A DNA stretch of 64,000 nucleotides from CAVPGP01 sp963718065 (GCA_963718065.1 CAVQYE010000006.1:1-64000); one strand, 5' to 3'; counted from the first letter of the stretch, positions 43,595 through 52,711 are shown. Notes: a model not told the origin generated them from the sequence alone. Numbers and translations are program-made.

Positions 43595-44745
43595 GTGCGG
43601 TACTCCGCGTTGATCCGGACGTAGTCGTACGAGAGGTCGCTCGTCAGGTAGCCGGCGGTGCCGTCGCCGAGGCCAAGGTCGAGGTCGATCGTGCACGTGT
43701 CGCCGCCGAGCTCGGGCTCGCCGCCGTTCGGCTCGCCGCGCTCGAGGACGGTGACGCCGTTGACGACGAGCGTCACGCGCGCCGGGTCGAGCTGCGCGTA
43801 GCCGCCGTTCCAGGTCGCCGAGCCGGCTGCGGCCAGGATCCGGCCCCAGTTCGCGTCGCGTCCGAAGAGCGCCGTCTTGACGAGCGGCGACGTGGCGACC
43901 CGGCGGGCGACCGCCTTCGCCTCGTTCTGGTTGGCCGCCCCCGAGACGGCAATCGCGGCCGTCAGCGTCGCGCCCTCGCCGTCGGCGACGATCTGGCGCG
44001 CGAGGTCGGCACACACTTCCTGCAGGCACGTCCCAAAAGCCGCGTCGTCACGCTCGCAGTCGGCCGCGCCGCTCGAGAGCAGCACGACGGTGTCGTTCGT
44101 CGAGCATTCGCCGTCGACCGAGATCGCGTTGAAGCTCTCCTCGACCGCCGGCGCCAGGAACGCGTGCGCCTCGCCGGCGGCGAGCGGGTAGTCGGTCGTG
44201 ACGACCGCCAGCATCGTCGCGAGATTCGGGTGGATCATCCCGGAGCCCTTCGCCATCCCGCCGACGACGAAGCCGGGGCCGTACGCGACGGCCTGCTTCG
44301 CGTGCGTGTCGGTCGTGAGGATCGCCTCCGCCGCGTCCGCGCCGCCACACTCCGACAGCTGTGGGACGAGGCTCTCGAGCCCGGCGAGTACGTTCTCGAC
44401 CGGCAACCGCCGGCCGATGACGCCCGTCGAGAGGACGAGCACCTGCTCCGGCTGGAGGCCGAGCAGCTCGGCCGCCTTCGCCGCGGTCGCGTGCGCCGCC
44501 GCGAGGCCCTCCTCGCCCGTGACCGCGTTCGCGTTGCCCGAGTTGATGACGACGGCCTGTGGCTCGGCCGCCTCCAGATGCTGCTTGGAGACGAGCACCG
44601 GCGCCGCGAGCACGCGGTTCACCGTGAACATCGCCGTGCCCGTCGCGGGCTGCAGCGAGCGCACGACCGCGAGATCCGGTGCGGCGGCGCGCAGCCCGCA
44701 GTTCAGCCCGCCGGCGACGAAACCGCGAGCGGCCGTGACGCTCAT
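43591..44745 (-). CDS. argJ: Glutamate N-acetyltransferase/amino-acid acetyltransferase
   Basis: A 384-residue autocleaving enzyme. The cleavage site is the Thr in KGSGMIHPNLATMLAVVTTD; other conserved segments are INSGNANAVTGEEG and FGRDANWGRI. It recycles acetyl groups from acetylornithine to glutamate. The ATG at 44745 overlaps the argC stop by 4 bp. No argA-like gene is seen, consistent with the cyclic pathway. Confidence 0.96.
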   Translation of the reverse strand: MSVTAARGFVAGGLNCGLRAAAPDLAVVRSLQPATGTAMFTVNRVLAAPVLVSKQHLEAAEPQAVVINSGNANAVTGEEGLAAAHATAAKAAELLGLQPEQVLVLSTGVIGRRLPVENVLAGLESLVPQLSECGGADAAEAILTTDTHAKQAVAYGPGFVVGGMAKGSGMIHPNLATMLAVVTTDYPLAAGEAHAFLAPAVEESFNAISVDGECSTNDTVVLLSSGAADCERDDAAFGTCLQEVCADLARQIVADGEGATLTAAIAVSGAANQNEAKAVARRVATSPLVKTALFGRDANWGRILAAAGSATWNGGYAQLDPARVTLVVNGVTVLERGEPNGGEPELGGDTCTIDLDLGLGDGTAGYLTSDLSYDYVRINAEYRT

Positions 44746-45719
44746 ACGAGCACCCCGGCGAGCCTCAGGCCGAGCGTCTCCTCGAGCCCGAGCGCGCCGT
44801 TCGCGTTCTGCACCGCCTGGCCCGCTGCGCCTTTGCCGAGATTGTCGAGCGCGCAGATGACGATGCTCATGCCCGTCGCCCGGTCCTCGAAGAGGGCGAC
44901 CTCCGCCCCGTCGGTCGCCTGCACCCGCACCAGCTCCGGAACGGCGCCGTCGTCCAGCAGCCGCACCGCGGGAGTCGACGCATACGCCTCTTCGAGCAGC
45001 GGCCGCAGATCCTCGCGAGGCCGCACGTAACACGTGGCCAAGAGGCCGCGCCGGATCGGCAGCAGGTGCGGCGTGAAGCAGACCGGGAAACCGAGCGCCT
45101 GCGCGAGCTCCGGCTCGTGCTGATGCTCGCCGACGCGGTACGGCGTCAGCGTCTCGAGCACCGCGCCCGCGTGCGACGAGGCCTTGAGCGTGCGGCCGGC
45201 GCCCGAGACGCCCGACTTCGCGTCGACGACGACGCCGTCCGGCTCGATCGCCTCTCGCAGCGGCCAGAGCGCGAGCAGCGCGGCCGTGGCGTAGCAGCCC
45301 GGGTTCGCGACGAGCGGCCCGGCCGCCGGAAAGAGCTCCGGCACCGAGTACTCCCACGCGCCAAGCGCTTCGGGATGCGGGTGCTCGAAGCCGTACCACT
45401 CCTCGTAAAGCGCCGAGTCGGCGAGCCGGTGCGCGCCGGAGAGGTCGATGACGACCCGTGCGTCGAGCTCCAGCTCGGCGGCGTCCTCGTGCGGCAGACA
45501 GACGAAGACGACCTCCGCGCCGGCGACCGCAGCCGCGTCGTTCGAGACGAAATCAGGCAGCTCCGCGCCGCCGAGCCGCGGGTCGAGCGCCACCGCCGGC
45601 TTGCCGGCGAACGAGTCGGAGCCGAGGGCTACGACGTCGAGGTCCGGATGCGCGAGCACCCGATCCAGGGTCTCCTGGCCCGAGTAGCCTGAGCACCCCA
45701 GGATGGCTACGTCATGCAT
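44742..45719 (-). CDS. argC: N-acetyl-gamma-glutamyl-phosphate reductase
   Basis: A 325-residue NADPH enzyme. ILGCSGYSGQE is the cofactor loop and LVANPGCYATAALLAL holds the catalytic Cys; HLLPIRRGLLATCYV is a further conserved segment. It reduces acetylglutamyl phosphate to the semialdehyde. First gene of the operon, divergent from an MFS gene, with an operator-like repeat between. Confidence 0.97.
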   Translation of the reverse strand: MHDVAILGCSGYSGQETLDRVLAHPDLDVVALGSDSFAGKPAVALDPRLGGAELPDFVSNDAAAVAGAEVVFVCLPHEDAAELELDARVVIDLSGAHRLADSALYEEWYGFEHPHPEALGAWEYSVPELFPAAGPLVANPGCYATAALLALWPLREAIEPDGVVVDAKSGVSGAGRTLKASSHAGAVLETLTPYRVGEHQHEPELAQALGFPVCFTPHLLPIRRGLLATCYVRPREDLRPLLEEAYASTPAVRLLDDGAVPELVRVQATDGAEVALFEDRATGMSIVICALDNLGKGAAGQAVQNANGALGLEETLGLRLAGVLV

Positions 45720-45723
45720 CGTG

Positions 45724-45756
45724 TGCTTAGTATGCAGACAGACTGCTTGTTATGCA
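45724..45756. promoter_or_regulatory. Tandem ARG-box-like operator
   Basis: TGCTTAGTATGCA (45724-45736) and TGCTTGTTATGCA (45744-45756) are spaced 20 bp apart, two helical turns. Each is an imperfect TGC...GCA palindrome. Paired boxes are what ArgR hexamers bind. It lies between divergent argC (start 45719) and the MFS gene (45776). Confidence 0.65.
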
Positions 45757-45775
45757 AAGGTGGTAAGCGGCGCCG

Positions 45776-46910
45776 GTGAGACGGCTGCTGCTGCTCGTCG
45801 GCGCGATCGTCTTCGTCGACACCATGTTCTTCGCGGCCCTGACGCCGCTCCTGCCGCACTACTCCGAGGAGCTGGGGCTGACGAAGGCGGGCGCGGGCCT
45901 GCTCGCAGCTGCATATCCGGCGGGCGCGTTCGTCGCCGGCGTGCCGAGCGGGATCGTGGCCGCGCGGGTGGGCGTCAAGCCGACGGTCATGATCGGGCTC
46001 GTCTGCCTCGCGATCACGAGCACGCTGTTCGGCTTCGCGGAGACCGCCTGGGAGCTCGATGTAGCCCGCTTCCTGCAGGGCGTCTCGAGCGCGTTCGGCT
46101 GGACCGGGGCGCTTGCCTGGCTCGTCGGCGCCGCACCCGCGGAGCGGCGGGGCGCGCTGATCGGCAGCGCCTTCGGAGCGGCGATCGCGGGAGCGCTGTT
46201 CGGCCCTGTGCTCGGCGGCGTCGCAGCTCACGCCGGCACGGGCAAGACGTTCGCGTCGGTCGCGGTGCTCGCACTCGGTCTTTGCGTCTGGGCCGCGCTG
46301 ACCCATGCGGCGAAGCCCGAAGAGCTGCAGCCCGTGTCGGAGCTCGGCCGGGCGCTCTTCGACCGGACGATCCAGCCGTGGATCTGGTTCGTGATCGTGC
46401 CGGCGCTCGGGTTCGGGATGCTGGGCGTGCTCGCACCGCTGCGACTCGCCGACCTCGGCTGGGGCTCGCTCGCCATCTCCGCCACCTGGCTCATCTCCGC
46501 GGCCTTCGAGGCGGCGATCTCGCCCTGGCTCGGCCACTTCTCGGACCGCCGCGGCCGCCTCCTCCCCATCGCCGCGGGCCTCGCGGCTTCGGCCGTCGTC
46601 ACTGCGCTCCTGCCCTGGCCCAACAAGCCACTGGTGCTCGCGCTGCTCGTCGTCCTCGCGAGCATCGCCTTCGGCACCTTCTGGACGCCGGCGATGTCCG
46701 GGCTCTCCGACGCCGCGGAGGCGCGCGGCCTCAACTACGGCTACGCGTTCGCGCTGATCAACCTCGCGTGGGCTCCCGGGCAAGCCGGCGGCGCGGCGCT
46801 CGGCGGCGCGGTGGCCGAGGCGACGAGCGACGCCGTTCCCTATCTCGACGCTCTCCGGCCTCTGTGCGCTTACCCTTGCCCGCCTATGGCGCTCGAAACG
46901 CTCCTCGTAG
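45776..46910 (+). CDS. MFS transporter (one frameshift near the end)
   Basis: About 378 residues with 11-12 membrane helices. PAGAFVAGVPSGIVAARVGV is the loop 2-3 region, and LGHFSDRRGRLLPIAAG the mid-protein counterpart. GTG at 45776 is the likely start. After YL the frame changes near 46846 so that the true end reads TLSGLCALTLARLW, with the stop at 46908. The 3' end overlaps the carboxylase alpha start (46886). It shares a promoter region with argC, so it could export or import an arginine-related amino acid, but this is only a guess from position. Confidence 0.85.
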
Positions 46911-48515
46911 CGAACCGGGGCGAGATCGCGCTGCGCGTGTTCCGCACGTGCGCGCGCGCTCGGGATCCGAGACCGTCGCCGTCGCGGCGGCCGACGACGC
47001 GGGCTCGCTGCACGCGCGCTCGGCGGACGAGACGGTCGCGATCGGGAGCTACCTCGATCCCGAGGAGCACATCCGCGCCGCCAAGCAGTCGGGTGCGGAT
47101 GCGATCCACCCGGGATACGGGTTCCTGGCCGAGAACGGCGATTTCGCGGCGGCGGTCCTGGCGGCCGGGCTGCACCTGGATCGGCCCGCCCCCGGAGGCC
47201 CTGCGCGCGGGCGGGGACAAGCTCGCGGCCAAGCGCATCGCCCGTCGAGGCCGGCGTGCCGGTCGTGCCGGACGGCGAGCCCGCCGAGCGTCGGCTATCC
47301 CGCTGCTCGTCAAGGCAGCCGCGGGCGGCGGCGGGCGCGGCATGCGCGTCGTCCGCGGCGCCGGCCGAGCTCGACGAGGCGATCGCGGCGGCCCGGCGCG
47401 AGGCACAGGCGGCCTTCGGCGACGACACCGTCTTCGCCGAGCGGTACCTCGAGCGGCCGCGTCACGTCGAGATCCAGCTGCTCGCCGACGCGCACGGGAC
47501 GGTCCTCGCCCTCGGCGAGCGCGAGTGCTCCGTGCAGCGCCGCCATCAGAAGGTGCTCGAAGAGTCGCCCTCCCCCGCCCTCGACTCGGATCTGCGCGCT
47601 CGCATGAGCGACGCGGCCGTCCGCTTCGCACAGGCGATCGGCTACGAGAGCGCCGGCACAGCGGAGTTCGTGCTCGACGGGAGCGACTTCTACTTCCTCG
47701 AGCTGAACGGCCGTATCCAGGTCGAGCATCCCGTCACCGAGCTCGTGACCGGCATCGACCTCGTCGCCGAGCAGATTCGCGTCGCGCAGGGCGAGCGCCT
47801 CGAACGGCCGGACGGCGGCCGGCTGCAGGGCCACGCGATCGAGGTGCGCCTCTACGCCGAGGATCCGCGCACGTTCCTGCCGCAGGCGGGCCGGATCGAG
47901 CGGCTGCGGCTCCCGGGCGGCATCCGCGTCGACGCGGGCGTCGAGGAGGGGGACGAGATCGGCACGTCGTACGACCCGCTGATCGCGAAGCTGATCGCCG
48001 CACGGCACGACCCGCGACGAGGCACTCGACCGGCTCCGCGACGCGCTGCGCGAGACCGAGGTCGAGGGCGTGACGACGAACCTGCCGTTCCTGCGCTGGC
48101 TCGTCGCGCATCCGGCGCTCCGCGCAGGCGAGACGACGACAGCGTTCCTCGTCGACTACCCGCCGCTCTCGGCGCCTCCCGCCGGCCTGCCTTCGGGCCC
48201 GTGGCGAGGCGCGTTCCGGCTCAACCTGCCCTCGCCGCCGTCGCAGCCGCCGCCGGACGTCGACGCAGCTGCCCATGAACACGGCCCCGGCGCGGAGCAG
48301 AGTACGGTGACGGCGCCGATGCCCGGCACGGTGATCAAGGTGCTCGTCGAGGCCGGCGAGCACGTGACCGCCGCGCCAGCCTCTCGTCGTGCTCGAGGCG
48401 ATGAAGATGGAGACGCCGCTCGAGCTCGCCCTACGACGCGGTCGTCAAGACGGTGCACGTCGCCGAGGGCGACCGGGTCACCGGCGGAGCGCTCCTCGTC
48501 GAGCTCGAGGAATAG
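46886..48515 (+). CDS. Acyl-CoA carboxylase alpha chain: biotin carboxylase plus BCCP (eight frameshifts)
   Basis: Segments from three frames add up to about 540 residues. LLVANRGEIALRVFRTC is the start; GADAIHPGYGFLAENGDFA, LLVKAAAGGGGRGMRV and HRHQKVLEE-like VQRRHQKVLEESPSP follow; then FLELNGRIQVEHPVTELVTG. The biotin-carrier end is VLEAMKMETPLEL. Frames break near 46960, 47177, 47243, 47300, 47360, 48003, 48375 and 48432. The density is higher than elsewhere. The protein would carboxylate biotin for the beta chain at 32911. The first ATG (46886) overlaps the MFS gene end. Confidence 0.85.
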
Positions 48516-48524
48516 ACCGCCGGG

Positions 48525-50186
48525 CTAGACGGCCGCGATGCCGCTGCGCAGATGGCCGAGACGGGCGCCGATCACGGCGTCGGCCGCCTCGCGGCTCGGC
48601 GCATGGCCGGTGACGCCGCCGATGAACTCGTCGCTGTCGAGGCTGTAGAGCTCGACGTCCGTGGTCGCAGTCACGGTGGCCGTCCGCGGCACGTCGCGAA
48701 GCAACGCGATCTCGCCGAACGACTCGCCGGCACCGAGCGTCTTGCGCACGCCGCCGGTGTCGACCTCCACCTCGCCGGCGGCGATGACGTAGAAGCGGTC
48801 GCCCGAGTCGCCGAGGTGGAACACCTCCGTGCCCGCGCCGAGCCGCAGCGGCGCGAGCTTCCGCGCGAGCGGCTCGAGCTGGTGCGCCGGCAGCACCTCG
48901 AGGAACGGGATCCCCTGCAACAGCGCCAGCTCGCGCTCCGGGATCACAGCGTCGATGTCGGTGAGCTTGCGCCACAGGAGCGCGGCGAGCACCGGCAGGA
49001 AGACCCCGGTGACGATCAACGCGATCCGCACGCCGAAGGCGCTGATCAGCAGCGGCGCGAGGATCGCCCCAAGGCCCATGGTCGCGACGAGCAGTCCCTC
49101 CATGACGCCGAAGACCCGGGCCAGGACGTCGTCCGAGACCGTGCGCTGCAGCAGCGTCAGCGCGGCGACGTCGACGATCGTGTTGCCGGCGCCGAGCACA
49201 CCGAGCATGAGGAGCGCCACGATCGGGCTCGGGAAGAGCCCGATCACGAGCAGCGGCAGGCCCCAGAGGACGATGCCGACGCCGAAGTCCGAGGCCAGGC
49301 GCTTGCGGCCGACGAGCAGGAGCGCGGCCGCCGCCCCGACGAGGCCGCCGATCCCGGACGCCGAGTTCAGGACGCCGAGGCCCGCCTTGCCGACGTCGAG
49401 CAGGTCGAGCGCAGTCACCACCACCAGCACCCCGAGCGCACCCGCGACGACGGTCTGCGCGCAATAGAGCAGCACGATCACGCGCAGCCGCGGCTCGAGC
49501 GCGATCGTCTTGAACCCGAGCGAGGCGTCGCGCCGGAAGCTCGTCGACTCGTCCTCCAGCCGAGCGGGCGGCACGTCGGCGTCCAGCCGTGAGACGAGGA
49601 GCGCCGACCAGAGAACCGTCAGCACCGTGATCCCGAAGGCCGTCCCGGCGCCGGCAACTGCGTAGACGATGCCGCCGAGCGCAGGCCCGACGAAGTCACC
49701 GAGGCTCTCGATCGTGCTCGACGAGACGTTCGCGGCGGTCAGCTCCTCGGGCGTCCGCGCGACCGCAGGCATCAACGCCGCCTCGGCCGGGCGGAACGGC
49801 GTCGCGATCACCGTTGCGACGCTGGCGAGGACATAGACGACCCACGGCGGCCCTCCTGCGAAGACGATCGCCGTGATCACTGCCAGGACGACGGCCCGCA
49901 AGAGGTTGGAGACGAGCATCACTTTCTTGCGCGAATGCCGGTCGGCGAGCGTCGCCGTGAACGGCCCGACGAGCGCCGGCGGGATCGTCCGCAGCACTCC
50001 GACCAGGCCCACGGCCGCGGGACCGCCGTTCTGGAAGGCGTAGACGGCGATAACGATGCTGTAGCTGTACGAGCCGAGGATCGAGCCGGCGAACGCCAGT
50101 TGCAGCCGCCTCAGGTTGGGATTGCGGAACACGTCGCGGAACGCGCCCAACGAATCGGCCAGCCGGTCCCGCGCTCCCCGCAGCAT
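48525..50186 (-). CDS. MFS transporter fused to a cyclic-nucleotide-binding domain
   Basis: A 553-residue protein. Residues 1 to about 420 form a 12-helix MFS_3-like transporter (TLADRHSRKKVMLVSNLLRA, loop 2-3). Residues about 440-540 form a cNMP-binding domain: LRLGAGTEVFHLGDSGDRFY, VIAAGEVEVDTG and GESFGEIALLRDVPRTATVT, the last being the phosphate-binding cassette with Glu and Arg. The transport may be gated by a cyclic nucleotide such as cAMP. The substrate is unknown. Convergent with the carboxylase gene. Confidence 0.9.
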   Translation of the reverse strand: MLRGARDRLADSLGAFRDVFRNPNLRRLQLAFAGSILGSYSYSIVIAVYAFQNGGPAAVGLVGVLRTIPPALVGPFTATLADRHSRKKVMLVSNLLRAVVLAVITAIVFAGGPPWVVYVLASVATVIATPFRPAEAALMPAVARTPEELTAANVSSSTIESLGDFVGPALGGIVYAVAGAGTAFGITVLTVLWSALLVSRLDADVPPARLEDESTSFRRDASLGFKTIALEPRLRVIVLLYCAQTVVAGALGVLVVVTALDLLDVGKAGLGVLNSASGIGGLVGAAAALLLVGRKRLASDFGVGIVLWGLPLLVIGLFPSPIVALLMLGVLGAGNTIVDVAALTLLQRTVSDDVLARVFGVMEGLLVATMGLGAILAPLLISAFGVRIALIVTGVFLPVLAALLWRKLTDIDAVIPERELALLQGIPFLEVLPAHQLEPLARKLAPLRLGAGTEVFHLGDSGDRFYVIAAGEVEVDTGGVRKTLGAGESFGEIALLRDVPRTATVTATTDVELYSLDSDEFIGGVTGHAPSREAADAVIGARLGHLRSGIAAV

Positions 50187-50300
50187 CGCGCGGAGCTTGT
50201 CATCAACGGACGGCGATGGGAAGATGCCGCACCGCTCGCACGTCTAGGAGTCAGGAAGCCGCTGAGGAGCGGCTCCACAAGCGACTAGGAGGAGCAGTCA

Positions 50301-50467
50301 GTGTCTGATCAGGAGCGCGAGTACAAGTCCGCAAAGGCCAGCGACGAGGGCGACGAGCCCGACGTCGAGGCGCACAAGAAGCTCGGCCCGATGGCGAACG
50401 AGGACGACAGCCCGGACACCGACCCGGACGATTTCGAGCTGCACAAGAAGGCGGCCAACACGGCTGA
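50301..50467 (+). CDS. Short acidic protein with two HKK motifs (first of two)
   Basis: The GTG at 50301 follows a strong AGGAGGAG site. The protein (about 55 residues) is very acidic and has PDVEAHKKLG and DDFELHKKAAN. The frame stays open through a terminator-like hairpin to 50756 as read, but the hairpin and the second strong ribosome site at 50580 indicate two genes. One base error near 50460 would give a stop (TGA at 50465) right after the second HKK; this end is inferred. No recognised family. Found with an intracellular protease downstream. Confidence 0.5.
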
Positions 50468-50492
50468 CGGGGGAACGTTTTGGCGTCATGCG

Positions 50493-50514
50493 AAGACGGC
50501 CGACTGGCCGTCTT
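50493..50514 (+). terminator. Hairpin between the two short acidic genes
   Basis: AAGACGGCC pairs perfectly with GGCCGTCTT around GACT, followed by TGTATTTGTG. It supports two separate transcripts or processing. Confidence 0.65.
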
Positions 50515-50591
50515 TGTATTTGTGTGGAAGATTTCAATGTCCTGGGCCGTCCTGTAGGACGACCCGCAAGGATCCACAAGGAGGAACGGCA

Positions 50592-50756
50592 GTGGGCGAG
50601 GACAGGGACAAGAAGGCTCCGGCCCCGGACGTCGAGGGCCACAAGAAGTCTCACGACATGAACGACGAGCCGGACGAGAGCAAGCTGATCGCCCGGAAGG
50701 AGACCGACGACGACGGCGACGACGTCGAGGCTCACAAGAAGGCCGGCCGGGAGTAA
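50592..50756 (+). CDS. Short acidic protein with two HKK motifs (second)
   Basis: A 54-residue protein that starts with GTG, preceded by AAGGAGG. It contains APDVEGHKKSHDMND and DGDDVEAHKKAGRE at its end. The motif (P/D)D(V/F)E(A/G/L)HKK occurs twice in each of the two proteins. Between the motifs are acidic, low-complexity linkers. Repeated short blocks in small acidic proteins recall precursor peptides with multiple core repeats, but no modification gene is recognised nearby. A strong terminator follows at 50779. Confidence 0.65.
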   Translation: MGEDRDKKAPAPDVEGHKKSHDMNDEPDESKLIARKETDDDGDDVEAHKKAGRE

Positions 50757-50778
50757 CGCTCCCGACCTGAGGTTGCGA

Positions 50779-50804
50779 GAGAGCCCCGGCGGCCCGGGGC
50801 TCTC
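50779..50804. terminator. Strong intrinsic terminator
   Basis: GAGAGCCCCGG pairs with CCGGGGCTCTC around a 4-base loop, with T/C-rich sequence after it. It separates the short acidic genes from the convergent GAF-domain gene. Confidence 0.75.
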
Positions 50805-50831
50805 TCTCTGGTCCGGGACGGTTCGGCGGCG

Positions 50832-51482
50832 CTAGTCCGCGAGCACGCGCTCGAGCTCGGCGAGCAGCCGCAGGCCGGCGTCACGGCGGTTGCCCTCCAG
50901 CCGGTCGAGCGCGGCGGCAACGCGGGCGACCGTGGCGAGCTCCGAGTCGCCGCCGTCGAGCACCGCCTTGGCGCGGCGGGCATTTCGCAGCAGGTCGAGC
51001 GCGACGGCCGCCTGGCCGCCGAACTGGCCGAGCAGATCCATCTCGGCCAGGGAGAACTTCGCGCGCTGCGGCCGGTCGAGCACCTGCAGGACGCCCAGCG
51101 ACCGCTCGTCGTGCAGCAGCGGCACCGCCATCAGGCCCTGCGGCACGTAGCCGGTGCCCTCCGCCACGTCGCGCGCGAACCGTGGATCGTTCTGCACGTC
51201 CTCGAGCACGAGCGGCTGCCGCGTCACGAGCACCCAGCCGGCGATGCCCGTCGAGGATGGAAGTCTCTTCCCGATCAGGGTCTCCGAGCCCTCGCCGGCG
51301 ACCGCCTCGAAGACGAGCTCGTCCGCCTCCTCGTCCAGGAGGAAGATCGACGAGGCCCTCGCGCCGAAGATGGCGCGCGCCACCTCGACGATCGACTGCA
51401 GCAGTGCGCGGTACTGCTCCTCGGCGGTGATCACGCCGGCGGCGACCGCCGCGCGCAGCTCGTCCGTGCGCTCGTCGCTCAT
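50832..51482 (-). CDS. GAF-domain protein
   Basis: A 216-residue cytoplasmic protein with one GAF domain: ASSIFLLDEEADELVFEAV, SSTGIAGWVLVTRQPLVLED and GLMAVPLLHDERSLGVLQVL. An Ala/Leu-rich helical tail follows. GAF domains bind small ligands such as cyclic nucleotides or sense redox. It lacks an output domain, so it probably acts through a partner. The ATG at 51482 overlaps the subtilase stop by 4 bp, so the two form an operon and may work together. Confidence 0.87.
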   Translation of the reverse strand: MSDERTDELRAAVAAGVITAEEQYRALLQSIVEVARAIFGARASSIFLLDEEADELVFEAVAGEGSETLIGKRLPSSTGIAGWVLVTRQPLVLEDVQNDPRFARDVAEGTGYVPQGLMAVPLLHDERSLGVLQVLDRPQRAKFSLAEMDLLGQFGGQAAVALDLLRNARRAKAVLDGGDSELATVARVAAALDRLEGNRRDAGLRLLAELERVLAD

Positions 51483-52330
51483 GTGCTCCCTCCTACGTTC
51501 GAGGCGACCAGGTAGAGGACGCTCTTGAGCTGGAACGGCGTCAGCTCCGGATGCTTCGCGCGAATGAGCGCGCAGATGCCGGTCAGGTGCGGTGTCGCGA
51601 AGCTGTTGCCGGTGGCGCGGATCGAGCCGCCGCCGAGCCAAGCGACCGTGACGTCGACGCCGCGCGCGAAGAACTCGACGGGCGGATCCGGGTTGGCGTA
51701 GAAGACCTGCGAGTCGTCGAGCTCGTGGCTGCCGACCGAGATCACCGAGGAGAACTTCCACGGGTAGCTCTCGACGGGCATGTTGTGCGCCGAGGCGACG
51801 AGCACCGTCCGCTTGAAGTAGGCGGTGTCCGCCAGCTCGTGGAGCGCGCTCGTGAACTTCGCCTTCGTCGTCGAGAGGCTCATGTTCACGATGTCGAAGC
51901 CCTGCTCCACCGCCCAGCGGAGGCCGCCGAGCATGATCGGGCCGCTGCCGGTGTAACCGGCGCCGAGCACGCGGACGGAATGGATCTCGCAATCGGGCGC
52001 GAGCGAGCGCACGATCCCGGCGCACGCCGTGCCGTGGCCGCACTCGTCGCCCACCTCGTCGGGCTCGGCGACGGCGTTCTCCTCCTCGTCGAGGCGCACC
52101 GCGTGCGCGCTCTGCACCTCGCCGACGAGCGGATGACCCGTCTCGACGCCACTGTCGAGGATGCAGACGCGCACACCGGCGCCGGTCGAGCCGCCGAGCG
52201 CCCACTCGCGGGTGACACGCTCCGGCCACGTGTCGGGAATCGCGATCCGGTCGACCGAGGTCGCCGGCAGGCTCCACGCCGGAAGCTCGTCGTCCTCTTC
52301 GTCCGTCTCGTGGAGAAGGAACTCCGTCAT
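51479..52330 (-). CDS. Intracellular subtilisin-like serine protease (S8)
   Basis: A 283-residue protease with the triad in RVCILDSGVETGHP (Asp), GDECGHGTACAGI (His) and ATGNSFATPHLTG (Ser). Residue Asn of the oxyanion hole is in VLVASAHN. There is no signal peptide, no prodomain and no C-terminal extension, so it is an intracellular subtilase. The start has a short acidic N-terminus (MTEFLLHETDEEDDELPAW). Coupled to a GAF protein that may regulate it. Confidence 0.9.
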   Translation of the reverse strand: MTEFLLHETDEEDDELPAWSLPATSVDRIAIPDTWPERVTREWALGGSTGAGVRVCILDSGVETGHPLVGEVQSAHAVRLDEEENAVAEPDEVGDECGHGTACAGIVRSLAPDCEIHSVRVLGAGYTGSGPIMLGGLRWAVEQGFDIVNMSLSTTKAKFTSALHELADTAYFKRTVLVASAHNMPVESYPWKFSSVISVGSHELDDSQVFYANPDPPVEFFARGVDVTVAWLGGGSIRATGNSFATPHLTGICALIRAKHPELTPFQLKSVLYLVASNVGGST

Positions 52331-52358
52331 CGGACGGAGACTATGCCCTCCTCCTTGC

Positions 52359-52667
52359 TCAGAAGAGCTTCTGGAGCTTCATGGCCGCGCCCATGTCGCC
52401 CTTGATCTTCAGCTTGCCGGTCATGTACGCGGTCGTCGGGTTCAGCTCACTGCTCATCACCTTGAGGAATGTCTCCTCGGAGGTGGAGATCTCGGCGTCC
52501 GCGGACTCGCCGCCCTCGGTGACCGCGACCTTGCCCTCGCGTACGTTGACGGTCCACTTGCCCGCACCCTCTATGTCGAAGAGGTACGAGTTGTTCATGC
52601 CGGCGGTCTTCGACTCGTCGACCCTCGCCGCAAGACCGTCGAAGAACTCGTTCACGCTGTCCGCCAC
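52359..52667 (-). CDS. SCP2 sterol-carrier-like protein
   Basis: A 102-residue single SCP2 domain with WTVNVREGKVAVTEG, SADAEISTSEETFLKVMS and AYMTGKLKIKGDMGAAMKLQ. The fold binds hydrophobic ligands such as lipids or acyl-CoA. Start ATG at 52667. Possibly serves lipid transfer beside the acyl-CoA dehydrogenase. Confidence 0.92.
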   Translation of the reverse strand: MADSVNEFFDGLAARVDESKTAGMNNSYLFDIEGAGKWTVNVREGKVAVTEGGESADAEISTSEETFLKVMSSELNPTTAYMTGKLKIKGDMGAAMKLQKLF

Positions 52668-52711
52668 TGTGCCTCCTCATTCGAGATTGACGCGGCCGAG
52701 CCTATCGGAGC

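Noticed and set aside
50301..50756. Known RiPP precursor
   Set aside because: No modification enzyme or leader motif of a named class is recognised; reported only as a hypothesis.
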